Assembly (NCBI RefSeq): GCF_900099915.1 | Contig: NZ_FNDB01000011.1 | Span: 1-64,000 of the forward strand | Source of the DNA: Flavobacterium omnivorum | GTDB lineage: Bacteria; Bacteroidota; Bacteroidia; Flavobacteriales; Flavobacteriaceae | Direction of reading: 5' to 3' | DNA length: 64,000 bases | Shown here: positions 16,363-25,006 of the stretch, in pieces | Position numbering within the stretch: position 1 is the stretch's first letter | How the letters are laid out: every line of letters begins with the position of its first letter | Notes under the pieces: generated by a model | What the model was told of the DNA's origin: nothing | Databases searched by the model: none | What the model saw: only the letters and a program-made list of their open reading frames with translations | Translations under genes and position numbers: made by a program

Positions 16363-16723
16363 TTTTTCGGTGGAATTAGCTGTACTAATATTTTTTATTT
16401 TATTATTTGTAATTTTAAGGTTGTTCTGCTTTTTGAAGTGGAATTACTTCGCTTAACTTCTAATTTATCAAAAAGTTAAGCGAATTTCATAAGCACCTAT
16501 ATGCATCTTTAAAATCCTATTATTTAGTTACTAATTCAAAATATTAGAAAAGTAAATGGTATAGAGCAAATTCCAGCGCACGACTGTATGCGGCAATTCC
16601 TGTTTTATAATTTTCTTGTTTTTCATTTCACAAATACTCGTACTTAAACTCTTTTTTGTTTACTAAAAGAGGTGCTACTTATATAACAGCAAATTTGAGT
16701 GTTTTTATTCATAAATTTTTATT
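16363..16723. other. intergenic region between divergent units, with an inverted repeat
   Basis: No gene is seen. The clear structure is an exact 11-base inverted repeat, TTCGCTTAACT (16448-16458) and AGTTAAGCGAA (16474-16484), with a 15-base loop. It has no T run on either side, so it may be an operator or RNA structure rather than a terminator. Confidence 0.5.
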
Positions 16724-16731
16724 TATATTTG
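16724..16731 (+). promoter_or_regulatory. -7 element of the LysR gene
   Basis: TATATTTG matches TAnnTTTG and lies 24 bases before the ATG at 16756. No -33 element is obvious at normal spacing. Confidence 0.5.
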
Positions 16732-16755
16732 CAATAGTAATCATTAAATAAATTT

Positions 16756-17679
16756 ATGAATTATACTTTACATCAGCTTCAGATATTTTTAAAGGTTGTC
16801 AAAACGCAGAGTGTCACAAAAGCGTCCGAAGAGTTGCACTTAACACAACCTGCGGTATCTATTCAACTCAAAAATTTTCAAGATCAATTTGACATTCCCT
16901 TAACCGAGGTGGTAGGCAGAAGATTGTATGTTACCGATTTTGGAAACGAAATTGCTGAGGTAGCAGAAAAAATAATAAATCAAGTCGAGGCCATTAATTT
17001 TAAAACGATGGCGTACAAGGGGCAATTAACTGGACGATTAAAAATTTCTATTGTTTCGACAGGTAAATATATCATGCCGTTCTTCCTAGCAGATTTTATT
17101 AAAGAACATTCCGGCATCGAATTGCAAATGGACGTAACCAATAAAAGTGGAGTAATTAGTAGTTTGGAAAAAAACGAAGTAGATTTTGCCTTGGTGTCTG
17201 TTTTACCTACAACCTTAAATATTGAAAAATTAGATTTGCTTCAAAATAAATTATATTTGGTCAGTGACTCTAAAACAGACTTTAAAGATGCTACAGATCT
17301 AAATGAGATATTCAAAGAAATTCCGCTAATTTACAGGGAAAAAGGGTCTGGTACGCGCCAAACAATGGAACGTTTTATCGAGCGAAATGCTGTTGTTATT
17401 CAAAAAAAAATGGAACTTACTTCTAATGAAGCAGTCAAGCAAGCGGTGATCGCAGGATTAGGATGTTCTATTATGCCTTTAATTGGAATCAAAAATGAGT
17501 TATCCAGTCAGGAACTGCAAATGATTCCTTTTAAAGGGTTGCCAATTAAAACAACTTGGAGTTTAATATGGCTGAAAGGAAAAAAACATGGTCCAGTTGC
17601 TGCTGCGCTCTTGGATTATATGCATAAAGAAAAGGACAATATAGTTAAAGAAAAATTCAATTGGTATGAGAATTATTAA
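16756..17679 (+). CDS. LysR-family transcriptional regulator
   Basis: 307-residue regulator. The N-terminal winged helix-turn-helix spans about 1-60 (LHQLQIFLKVVKTQSVTKAS, then LHLTQPAVSIQLKNF), followed by the type-2 periplasmic-binding-like effector domain from about 90 (GRLKISIVSTGKYIMPFFL) to 295. LysR proteins bind a small effector and activate a target, often divergent. The next gene is nitronate monooxygenase in the same direction, with its own promoter. The divergent unit is the small-protein/tsaC/pyrC group. The effector is unknown. Confidence 0.88.
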   Translation: MNYTLHQLQIFLKVVKTQSVTKASEELHLTQPAVSIQLKNFQDQFDIPLTEVVGRRLYVTDFGNEIAEVAEKIINQVEAINFKTMAYKGQLTGRLKISIVSTGKYIMPFFLADFIKEHSGIELQMDVTNKSGVISSLEKNEVDFALVSVLPTTLNIEKLDLLQNKLYLVSDSKTDFKDATDLNEIFKEIPLIYREKGSGTRQTMERFIERNAVVIQKKMELTSNEAVKQAVIAGLGCSIMPLIGIKNELSSQELQMIPFKGLPIKTTWSLIWLKGKKHGPVAAALLDYMHKEKDNIVKEKFNWYENY

Positions 17680-17808
17680 GTGTTTTTACTAGTATAAAAT
17701 AGCTTCGAATCTTTTTTTAAAACAAAACCTGTTTCATATTTGTGAATTAGTATGTTCGTCATTGGAATGATATAACTGTAAATAGTAGGCATGCATAGTA
17801 TGTTTACT

Positions 17809-17816
17809 TATATTTG
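17809..17816 (+). promoter_or_regulatory. -7 element of the nitronate monooxygenase gene
   Basis: TATATTTG matches TAnnTTTG. It overlaps the TTG at 17814, a possible upstream start, which shows that translation must begin further on at the ATG at 17838. Confidence 0.5.
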
Positions 17817-17837
17817 TTTCAATTAAAACTTAAAGTA

Positions 17838-18788
17838 ATGATAAAGCCCACGTTAACCTCTCTTTTAAACATTCATAGACCGCTTATAATGGCCCCAATG
17901 TTTTTAGTTTCGAATACTAAAATGGTAATTGAAGGAATGAAAGTAGGTGTGGCGGGTTGTATACCGGCCCTAAACTACAGAACCTTAGAGGAATTACGCG
18001 CTTCAATTCTGGAGCTTAGAGCTGCTAAAGTTCCCGGAGGAAGTTTTGGATATAATTTGATTGTCAATAAATCAAATATAAAATACAAAGACCAATTAGC
18101 TGTTTTATGCGCCGAGAAAGTAGATTTTATAATCACTTCTTTAGGATCACCCGAAGAAACTATTAATGCCGCCCATAAAGTAGGAATAAAAGTTTTTTGT
18201 GACGTTACCGATTTGGCTTTTGCCAAAAAAGTTGAAAGTTTAGGTGCCGATGCTCTGATTGCAGTCAATAATTTGGCTGGAGGACACAGAGGGGATCATT
18301 CGCCAGAAGATTTAATAAAAGAGTTGGATGTGAACACAACATTGCCCGTTATTTCTGCAGGTGGCGTGAGTACTAAAGCGGATTTAGATACAATGTTACA
18401 TTATGGTGCAGTTGGCGTATCTGTGGGTAGTCCATTTATAGCCTCAATCGAATCAGGCGTTTCTGAAGAGTATAAACAAGCTTGCGTCGATTATGGTGCT
18501 AAAGATATTGTTCTAACGGAGAAAATATCTGGTACGCCTTGCACAGTGATCAATACACCTTACGTTCAAAAAGTAGGAACGAAGCAATCTTGGATTGAAA
18601 GGACTTTGAGCAAGAATAAAAGTCTGAAAAAATGGGTAAAAATGATTCGCTATCTTTTAGGATCAAATGCCGTTACCAAAGCAGCTACCGAAGTGACTTA
18701 CAAAACAGTTTGGGTGGCTGGGCCTACCATTGAAAACACGATTGCAATCCGACCTGTTTCCGCGATTGTTGATACATTGACGGTTTGA
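17838..18788 (+). CDS. nitronate monooxygenase (2-nitropropane dioxygenase family)
   Basis: FMN enzyme of 316 residues that oxidises alkyl nitronates, giving aldehydes or ketones and nitrite. Members are thought to detoxify nitro compounds. It has a TIM-barrel with LIMAPMFLVSNTKMV at the start, VNNLAGGHRGDHSPED (the conserved glycine and histidine near the active site), and the phosphate-binding SAGGVSTKADLD and GAVGVSVGSPFIAS. The start was put at the ATG at 17838 because the upstream TTG falls inside the promoter. It follows the LysR gene, which might regulate it. Confidence 0.85.
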   Translation: MIKPTLTSLLNIHRPLIMAPMFLVSNTKMVIEGMKVGVAGCIPALNYRTLEELRASILELRAAKVPGGSFGYNLIVNKSNIKYKDQLAVLCAEKVDFIITSLGSPEETINAAHKVGIKVFCDVTDLAFAKKVESLGADALIAVNNLAGGHRGDHSPEDLIKELDVNTTLPVISAGGVSTKADLDTMLHYGAVGVSVGSPFIASIESGVSEEYKQACVDYGAKDIVLTEKISGTPCTVINTPYVQKVGTKQSWIERTLSKNKSLKKWVKMIRYLLGSNAVTKAATEVTYKTVWVAGPTIENTIAIRPVSAIVDTLTV

Positions 18789-19045
18789 TTTGACACAGTT
18801 TTATGGTTGTCCATTTTGAATTATAGGACTCCGTAGGACTTTTTTTCAAATTTCCCGAAAAACTAGTGCTATACTGAACGCCTAGTGTTGCAAAATACAA
18901 CAGAGCTTTTTAAAAATAGCTTCTTGTCCTCTTATGCGTTTCCTGTTTTTCAAGGTAAGATTGTTTATCTCGCATTAAATATTTAAATAGTATCCCACAA
19001 AAAAAGCGCTCTCGAAAGAGCGCGCTTTTGGTATTTTAATAAAAA
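18789..19045. other. intergenic region with purL terminator
   Basis: Between the convergent nitronate monooxygenase and purL genes nothing coding is seen. It holds only the terminator at 18999-19030. Confidence 0.5.
18999..19030 (-). terminator. terminator of purL
   Basis: AAAAAGCGCTCT-CGAA-AGAGCGCGCTTTT forms a strong stem-loop with one extra base pair offset. On the minus strand it is followed by a T run, 16 bases past the purL stop codon. Confidence 0.75.
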
Positions 19046-22000
19046 TTATTTTTTTTCCATCCATTTTCTGGCATTGACAAAGGCTTCATGCCAAGGCGAA
19101 ACTTCATCGTTTCTATCTTTTGGATAATGTGCCCAGTTCCATTGAAATGTAGAACGCTCAATATGTGGCATCATCACTAAATGGCGGCCTGTTTTATCAC
19201 ACAACATCGCTGTGTTATAATCGGACCCGTTTGGATTAGCAGGATAGCCTTCATAGGCATATTTAGAAACAATATTATAATTTTCTTCGCCCATTGGCAA
19301 GTTGAATTTTCCTTCTCCGTGCGAAACCCAAACTCCTAATGTACTTCCTGCTAATGAAGAAAGCATCACCGAATTGTTTTCCTGTACTGTCACTGATGTA
19401 AAAATACTTTCGTGTTTATGACTTTCGTTGTGCAGCATTTTTCCGTGTACTTCATGCTCTGGATTAATCACTTCTAATTCCATGAACAATTGACAACCAT
19501 TACAGATTCCAACAGATAATGTGTCTTCTCTTTTGAAGAAATTATCTAAAGCTGTTTTGGCTTTTTCATTGTATAAAAATGCTCCGGCCCAACCTTTGGC
19601 AGAACCTAAAACATCTGAATTAGAAAATCCACCAACAGCTCCAATGAACTGAATGTCTTCCAAATTTTCACGACCTGAAATCAAATCTGTCATGTGAACA
19701 TCTTTGACATCAAAACCGGCTAAGTGCATCGCATTGGCCATTTCACGCTCCGAGTTACTTCCTTTTTCACGAATAATAGCTGCTTTGGGTCTTGCTAGAG
19801 AAGCGTCGATAACTGGTTTTTTTCCTGTAAAATGTGCAGGGAAAGTATAGTGTAACGCTTGGTTTTTGTAATTGTCAAAACGCGCTTGAGCCGTTCCGTT
19901 CTTCGATTGTTTTTGGTCTAATAAAAACGAAGTTTTGAACCAAATATCTCTGTATTTAGCGATGTCGAAAGTCAAAATTTCATGAGAAGAACTGATTACT
20001 TCCAGTTTGGCTCCCTCTCCTTCTGGGAGGGCTGGGGAGGAGATTCCTATTTTATAGAAAGAAACATTATTTTCTTTTAATTTGGATTCCAATTCAGTAT
20101 CTGATTTCGCTTGAATGACAATTCCAATATTTTCAGAAAATAGGATTTTAACCAAATCTTTTTCTTCGAATGCAGAGAAATCTATTTTTGCTCCCAAATT
20201 CACATCTGCAAAACACATTTCTAATAAAGTCGTGATCAAACCGCCACTTCCAATGTCATGTCCTGCAAGGATATTGTTTTCTAAAATTAATTCTTGAATC
20301 GTATTGAACGCTCTTTTGAAAAATGCAGCATCCTTAATCGTTGGCACTTCTTTTCCAATAGTATTTAACGTTTGCGCAAACGAAGAACCGCCTAATTTGA
20401 AATCATCTTGTGACAAATTAATGTAATAAATAGAACCGCCCTCTTTCTGTAAAACAGGCTCTACTACTTTTCTAATATCCGTACAATTTCCACCTGCTGA
20501 AATGATTACCGTTCCCGGTGCGATTACTTCGTCATTTGGATATTTTTGTTTCATGGATAGTGAATCTTTTCCGGTTGGAATATTGATTCCCAATTCGATT
20601 GCGAAATCAGAACAGGCTTCCACTGCAGCGTATAAACGAGCGTCTTCTCCTTCGTTTTTACACGCCCACATCCAGTTTGCTGAAAGTGAAATTCCCTTTA
20701 ATCCGTCTTTTAGTGGTGCCCAAACAATGTTTGATAAAGATTCAGCAATAGCAGTTCTGGTTCCTGCCACCGGATCAATTAATGAAGCAATAGGAGAGTG
20801 CCCAATTGAAGTTGCAATTCCTTCTATTCCTTGGTAATCCAAGGCCATTACACCACAATTGTTCAATGGCAATTGCAAGGGTCCAGCACATTGTTGTTTG
20901 GCCACTTTACCACCCACACAACGGTCTACTTTATTGGTCAACCAGTCTTTACAAGCTACAGCTTCCAGTTGAAGTACTTGTTCTAAGTAGGTTGAAATGT
21001 TTTTCTGGTCGTAACTTAAATCGCTGTAGTTTCTTTCGATAGTTTTGTCTGTCATGACCACTTTTGGAGAACTTCCAAAAAAGTCTTCCAAAGCAAAATC
21101 CATTGGTTTAGCACCAGTTGATTTCGATTGAAAAGTAAAACGGTGATCTCCGGTTACGTCTCCTACTTGATACATTGGGGAACGCTCACGGTCTGCAATT
21201 TTTTGCAATAAATCGATGTTTTCTTTGGCGATAACCAATCCCATTCTTTCTTGAGATTCGTTACCAATTATTTCTTTTGCCGAAAGGGTAGGATCTCCCA
21301 CAGGCAATTTATCTAAATCAATTAATCCGCCCGTTTCTTCCACCAATTCTGAAAGGCAGTTCAAATGTCCACCAGCTCCGTGATCGTGAATCGAAACAAT
21401 TGGATTGATGTCACTTTCTACTAAACCACGAATGGCATTGGCAGCACGTTTTTGCATTTCTGGGTTCGAACGTTGAATCGCATTCAATTCAATTCCTGAA
21501 CTGAAAGCTCCTGTATCTGCTGAAGAAACTGCAGCTCCACCCATTCCAATTCTATAATTTTCACCACCAAGGATCACAATTTTGTCCCCTGTTTGTGGTT
21601 TTTTCTTAATCGCTTGGTCTAATTTTCCGTACCCAATTCCACCAGCTTGCATAATCACTTTGTCGAAACCTAGTTTGCGTGCGTCTTCTTCGTGTTCGAA
21701 AGTCAGAATAGAACCTGTAATCAATGGTTGTCCAAATTTATTCCCAAAATCAGAAGCTCCATTTGACGCTTTGATCAAAATATCCATTGGCGTTTGATAC
21801 AACCATTTTCTTTCGGTCATACCGTTTTCCCACGGTCTATTTTCGGCTAAGCGAGAGTATGAAGTCATGTAAACTGCCGTTCCTGCCATTGGCAAAGAAC
21901 CTTGTCCACCTGCTAAACGGTCCCGAATTTCTCCACCAGAACCCGTTGCAGCTCCGTTGAAAGGCTCTACTGTTGTTGGGAAATTATGTGTTTCTGCTTT

Positions 22001-22747
22001 TAATGAAATAACTGAATCAAATTCTTTTACTTCATAAAAATCAGGTTTATCAGCACTTTTAGGTGCAAACTGTTGTACTCGTGGCCCTTTTACAAAAGCA
22101 ACGTTATCTTTATAAGCCGAAACAATATCGTTCGGGTTTTCCTGAGATGTTTTCTTGATTAATTTGAATAATGAAGATTCTTTTTCTTCCCCGTCAATGA
22201 TAAATTTTCCGTTGAAAATCTTGTGACGACAGTGTTCTGAATTGGCTTGCGAGAAACCAAAAATCTCAGAATCTGTTAGTTTTCGTCCTAATTTAATCGC
22301 TAAATTGTCTAAATATTCTACTTCTTCAGGACTTAAAGACAATCCTTCTTGTTTGTTGTAAGCAGCAATATCATCAATGTCCAAAATAGCTTCCGGAAGT
22401 ACGTTGATAGTGAAAATATCTTGATTTAGTTCGCTGTATTTTTGCGAAAGCATTGGATCAAAATCAAAAAAGTCAGCAGTAGCTTTGTGAAATTCTTCGA
22501 TTCTGATAATTCCGGAAATCCCCATATTTTGAGTGATTTCTACGGCATTGGTACTCCAAGGCGTTATCATTGTGGCGCGAGGACCAACAAAAAAATCCGT
22601 CAGTACGGATTTTTCTATTTTATTTGAATCGGCAAAAAGCCAGTTAAGTTTTGAAATGTCTTGAGCCGACATTTCGACTTTGCTCAATGCGTTTTGCGTA
22701 TGTACGGCATAAACAGTCTTGCTTTGGTTTTCAAAGAAATGGATCAT
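19046..22747 (-). CDS. purL: phosphoribosylformylglycinamidine synthase
   Basis: Fourth step of purine synthesis: converts FGAR, glutamine and ATP to FGAM. The 1233-residue single chain is the large fused type, with an N-terminal PurS-like part, two AIR-synthase-like halves (SLKAETHNFPTTVEPFNGAA near 245, SIHDHGAGGHLNCLSELVEE) and a C-terminal class I glutaminase (GICNGCQLF with the nucleophilic cysteine; MPHIERSTFQWNW near the end). The start is the ATG at 22745-22747. An upstream TTG lies in the promoter. An oddity is a short GC-rich repeat at 20011-20041 that adds SSPALPEGEGA in frame at about 903-913. Confidence 0.95.
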   Translation of the reverse strand: MIHFFENQSKTVYAVHTQNALSKVEMSAQDISKLNWLFADSNKIEKSVLTDFFVGPRATMITPWSTNAVEITQNMGISGIIRIEEFHKATADFFDFDPMLSQKYSELNQDIFTINVLPEAILDIDDIAAYNKQEGLSLSPEEVEYLDNLAIKLGRKLTDSEIFGFSQANSEHCRHKIFNGKFIIDGEEKESSLFKLIKKTSQENPNDIVSAYKDNVAFVKGPRVQQFAPKSADKPDFYEVKEFDSVISLKAETHNFPTTVEPFNGAATGSGGEIRDRLAGGQGSLPMAGTAVYMTSYSRLAENRPWENGMTERKWLYQTPMDILIKASNGASDFGNKFGQPLITGSILTFEHEEDARKLGFDKVIMQAGGIGYGKLDQAIKKKPQTGDKIVILGGENYRIGMGGAAVSSADTGAFSSGIELNAIQRSNPEMQKRAANAIRGLVESDINPIVSIHDHGAGGHLNCLSELVEETGGLIDLDKLPVGDPTLSAKEIIGNESQERMGLVIAKENIDLLQKIADRERSPMYQVGDVTGDHRFTFQSKSTGAKPMDFALEDFFGSSPKVVMTDKTIERNYSDLSYDQKNISTYLEQVLQLEAVACKDWLTNKVDRCVGGKVAKQQCAGPLQLPLNNCGVMALDYQGIEGIATSIGHSPIASLIDPVAGTRTAIAESLSNIVWAPLKDGLKGISLSANWMWACKNEGEDARLYAAVEACSDFAIELGINIPTGKDSLSMKQKYPNDEVIAPGTVIISAGGNCTDIRKVVEPVLQKEGGSIYYINLSQDDFKLGGSSFAQTLNTIGKEVPTIKDAAFFKRAFNTIQELILENNILAGHDIGSGGLITTLLEMCFADVNLGAKIDFSAFEEKDLVKILFSENIGIVIQAKSDTELESKLKENNVSFYKIGISSPALPEGEGAKLEVISSSHEILTFDIAKYRDIWFKTSFLLDQKQSKNGTAQARFDNYKNQALHYTFPAHFTGKKPVIDASLARPKAAIIREKGSNSEREMANAMHLAGFDVKDVHMTDLISGRENLEDIQFIGAVGGFSNSDVLGSAKGWAGAFLYNEKAKTALDNFFKREDTLSVGICNGCQLFMELEVINPEHEVHGKMLHNESHKHESIFTSVTVQENNSVMLSSLAGSTLGVWVSHGEGKFNLPMGEENYNIVSKYAYEGYPANPNGSDYNTAMLCDKTGRHLVMMPHIERSTFQWNWAHYPKDRNDEVSPWHEAFVNARKWMEKK
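20011..20041 (-). repeat. GC-rich repeat inserted in frame in purL
   Basis: Within purL the minus strand reads TCCTCCCCAGCCCTCCCAGA then AGGAGAGGGAG, markedly richer in G and C than the surrounding gene. A close relative (CCCCACCCCAACCCTCACCA then AGGGTAAGGGAG) lies in the intergenic space before thrC at 62030-62063. It contributes the peptide SSPALPEGEGA without breaking the frame. Confidence 0.65.
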
Positions 22748-22774
22748 TGTTATGTAGTTTGTTGTATTGCGGTG

Positions 22775-22782
22775 CAAATTTA
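22775..22782 (-). promoter_or_regulatory. -7 element of purL
   Basis: On the minus strand TAAATTTG matches TAnnTTTG, 28 bases before the ATG at 22747. It overlaps a TTG codon that would otherwise extend the frame, which supports the later start. Confidence 0.5.
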
Positions 22783-22806
22783 GTCAATTAAGATTAAATT
22801 TGGAGC

Positions 22807-22832
22807 AAAAAAAAAGCGGCAATTTGCCGCTT
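22807..22832 (-). terminator. terminator of the first endonuclease gene
   Basis: AAGCGGCAA-TT-TGCCGCTT is a strong stem with a T run on the minus strand, just past the stop at 22839. The paralogous gene upstream has a matching one at 24961-24987. Confidence 0.8.
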
Positions 22833-22838
22833 TCCTAA

Positions 22839-24671
22839 TTAGTTGATTATTAATTTCTTTATGACTGAATTTGAGTCGATAGTCACTCGGACCAAGTACG
22901 TTCCTTTTACACTATTTGGCAACGTAATTTCTGATTTATTGCTATTTTCTTCGCTGTAAATTTTCTGACCAATGATAGAATAAATTTCAATAGAATACAT
23001 TTTATTCGAATTATTGACAGAGAAAGTTCCATTGGATGGATTTGGATAGATAGCAATATCATTTATATCTAAAGCCTCACTGGTTTTTGGTGTTTTTTCA
23101 ATCTTACGACTTCCTAAATTGTTACACGTATCTGAAGCGTAAGAATCCCATTGGGTTGTTTTATTGAAAGTAGTCGTAGGAGCGGTAACGGTTGCTTTTC
23201 TTCTGATAGTTTCATCTACTGAAAAATTTGCCGTTCCACCGTTAAAAGTTCCAATGATGTCAATTAATACGCCATTTTTGAATAAACCGATAGGGTCATT
23301 TCCATTAAAAGCGATCTCAGTTGCTGATGTAGAAAGATTAGCTGAACTTGTAGGATAACAACTGGAGGCCATTAAACTATTTACAATAGTGAATTTATTT
23401 CCGGTATTCAACGTTCCTGATAAAGATAGTCTAGTGCTCCATGAACCGGAACCATTGGTTTGTTTTTTGATGCTATAAATCGATAAGTTGATTGCTGCGC
23501 CAGTTGCATTTGAAATTTCTAATGCTTTATTGTTTGAGGAACCTTCAATATATTCTGAAAATAATAAATCGGTTGCAGTAGAACCGCTTGCAGTTGTTGT
23601 AACGTTCAGAGTGTTACTTGAAACAGAAATATTTCCGGCAGCATCTTTAGCCTTTACAGTGAAATCGTAAGTTGTTGAAGCAGTTAATCCTGTAATAGTA
23701 GTGGAAAGTCCAGTTACAGTTGCTTTTAAAGCGCTGTTCATATAAACATTATAGCCAGTTACAGCAGTGTTGTCCGTTGATCCCGACCAACTTAATGAAA
23801 TGGAGTTCGTTGTTTTTGTAGTGGATACTAGGTTCGCTGGAGCAGTTGGAGCTTGTGTATCAGCTGTTGGATTCCATACTGCTTGAACGTATTCAGGATG
23901 ATCAATATATGGATTCCTATTTTTTTGGATTGCATATATAGCATTGTTGCGTGCTATTTCTCTCGCGCTAACTGGATCTTGATTGTGCCAAGAAATAAGT
24001 AAATTTAAAAATGCTGTAGTAAATACTTGGTTACTTGAGTTATTAAACATAGCATAAGAGTATCCTGCAACAGTATTTTCATAACGGGTTGCAAAATAAA
24101 AGTACATCCGTGCAATATCTCCTTTAAAATCGTTAATAGGTTCAAAAATAGGGCCCGTATATCCAGAGATCGTACTTGCGCCAAGCTTGCTTCCGTTTAA
24201 GGAGGTCCAAGTAGGAGAAGTCACTGGTCCATGAGGGTAATTGGAACGCTGTCCGTTTACTTTTCCATCGGTTGGTGTTATGAAATGTGCATCAGAAACC
24301 ATTGGTGCAGCGGAATTGAAAGTAGATTGCGGAATAATATGTTCTCTATTGTAACAATCGCCTTCTACGCTATAAGTACCGCATCTTTGTGTTGTTCCTG
24401 CACCATACGAGTAAGGATCTGTTCCTGTTGGCTTTTCAGAATACATATCTAAAATTGTACCGTCATTTTCATAGTAATAATCCCTATCTGATGTTTGATA
24501 CGTGGTATACAATCCTGCATATCCTGGGTCAGTATGTCCTTTGATAATGTTGTATAATTGTGTTTTTAGGGTGTAGCCAGTTCCTGTCGAAGTGGCGTAA
24601 TAGCCGCTTGGTATTTGAGCTATCGCCGCTGTTACAACGAGAAGTAATAATGTCGAGTAGATTTTTTTCAT
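22839..24671 (-). CDS. secreted endonuclease I with fibronectin III, lamin-tail and type IX sorting domains
   Basis: 610 residues. A signal peptide (1-18, cut after AIA) is followed by an endonuclease I domain (about 20-265). Its active-site motif is NREHIIPQS (H111), and SDAHFITPTDGKVNGQRSNY (126-145) supplies metal and substrate contacts. A fibronectin III domain follows (about 273-360), then a lamin-tail domain (about 366-520, FSEYIEGSSNNKALEISN) and a C-terminal sorting domain (540-610, AIYPNPSNGTFSVNN to VIKKLIIN) for type IX secretion. It should be an extracellular or surface nuclease, perhaps for DNA scavenging. A second, tandem copy lies directly upstream. Confidence 0.9.
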   Translation of the reverse strand: MKKIYSTLLLLVVTAAIAQIPSGYYATSTGTGYTLKTQLYNIIKGHTDPGYAGLYTTYQTSDRDYYYENDGTILDMYSEKPTGTDPYSYGAGTTQRCGTYSVEGDCYNREHIIPQSTFNSAAPMVSDAHFITPTDGKVNGQRSNYPHGPVTSPTWTSLNGSKLGASTISGYTGPIFEPINDFKGDIARMYFYFATRYENTVAGYSYAMFNNSSNQVFTTAFLNLLISWHNQDPVSAREIARNNAIYAIQKNRNPYIDHPEYVQAVWNPTADTQAPTAPANLVSTTKTTNSISLSWSGSTDNTAVTGYNVYMNSALKATVTGLSTTITGLTASTTYDFTVKAKDAAGNISVSSNTLNVTTTASGSTATDLLFSEYIEGSSNNKALEISNATGAAINLSIYSIKKQTNGSGSWSTRLSLSGTLNTGNKFTIVNSLMASSCYPTSSANLSTSATEIAFNGNDPIGLFKNGVLIDIIGTFNGGTANFSVDETIRRKATVTAPTTTFNKTTQWDSYASDTCNNLGSRKIEKTPKTSEALDINDIAIYPNPSNGTFSVNNSNKMYSIEIYSIIGQKIYSEENSNKSEITLPNSVKGTYLVRVTIDSNSVIKKLIIN

Positions 24672-24752
24672 AGGGTAATTTTATTTGGTTAGTTTGGGGT
24701 TACTTTCAGGCAATAAAGCTTAATTTTTAATTTTTATTTTACTGAAGTTGCG

Positions 24753-24760
24753 CAAATTTA
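24753..24760 (-). promoter_or_regulatory. -7 element of the first endonuclease gene
   Basis: On the minus strand TAAATTTG matches TAnnTTTG, 81 bases before the ATG, leaving a moderate leader. Confidence 0.4.
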
Positions 24761-24960
24761 TAACTTTTATAGTGTTTTATGTTAAGGAATTGTGAATTTT
24801 ATTATGATTTTATTAACATAAATGGCAGCGTTGAAATAAAATATATTTTATTAATGTTTTTTGGAAAATGGCAATTTAAATTACGGTCTAAAGTCGGATT
24901 AGTTTTTCAAGCCTATTTTTGGCAAGAGCTGAAGGACTTAAAATTGGCTATTTTGGGCAT

Positions 24961-24987
24961 AAAAAAAGCGGCAATAAATGCCGCTTC
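24961..24987 (-). terminator. terminator of the second endonuclease gene
   Basis: AAGCGGCA-ATAAA-TGCCGCTT with a T run on the minus strand, 20 bases past the stop at 25007. It is nearly the same as the terminator of the paralogue at 22807-22832. Confidence 0.8.
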
Positions 24988-25006
24988 CCCCATATTATTT
25001 GTTTAA

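Larger units (their letters stand above)
24672..25006. other. intergenic region between tandem endonuclease genes
   Basis: Besides the promoter of the downstream gene (24753-24760) and the terminator of the upstream gene (24961-24987), no gene is supported. Confidence 0.6.

Noticed and set aside
17814..17837. TTG start for nitronate monooxygenase 24 bases upstream
   Set aside because: The TTG is part of the TATATTTG promoter element, so it cannot be in the message. The ATG at 17838 is used.
24779..25006. 75-codon frame between the two endonuclease genes
   Set aside because: It runs through the terminator of the second endonuclease gene and matches nothing I recognise.
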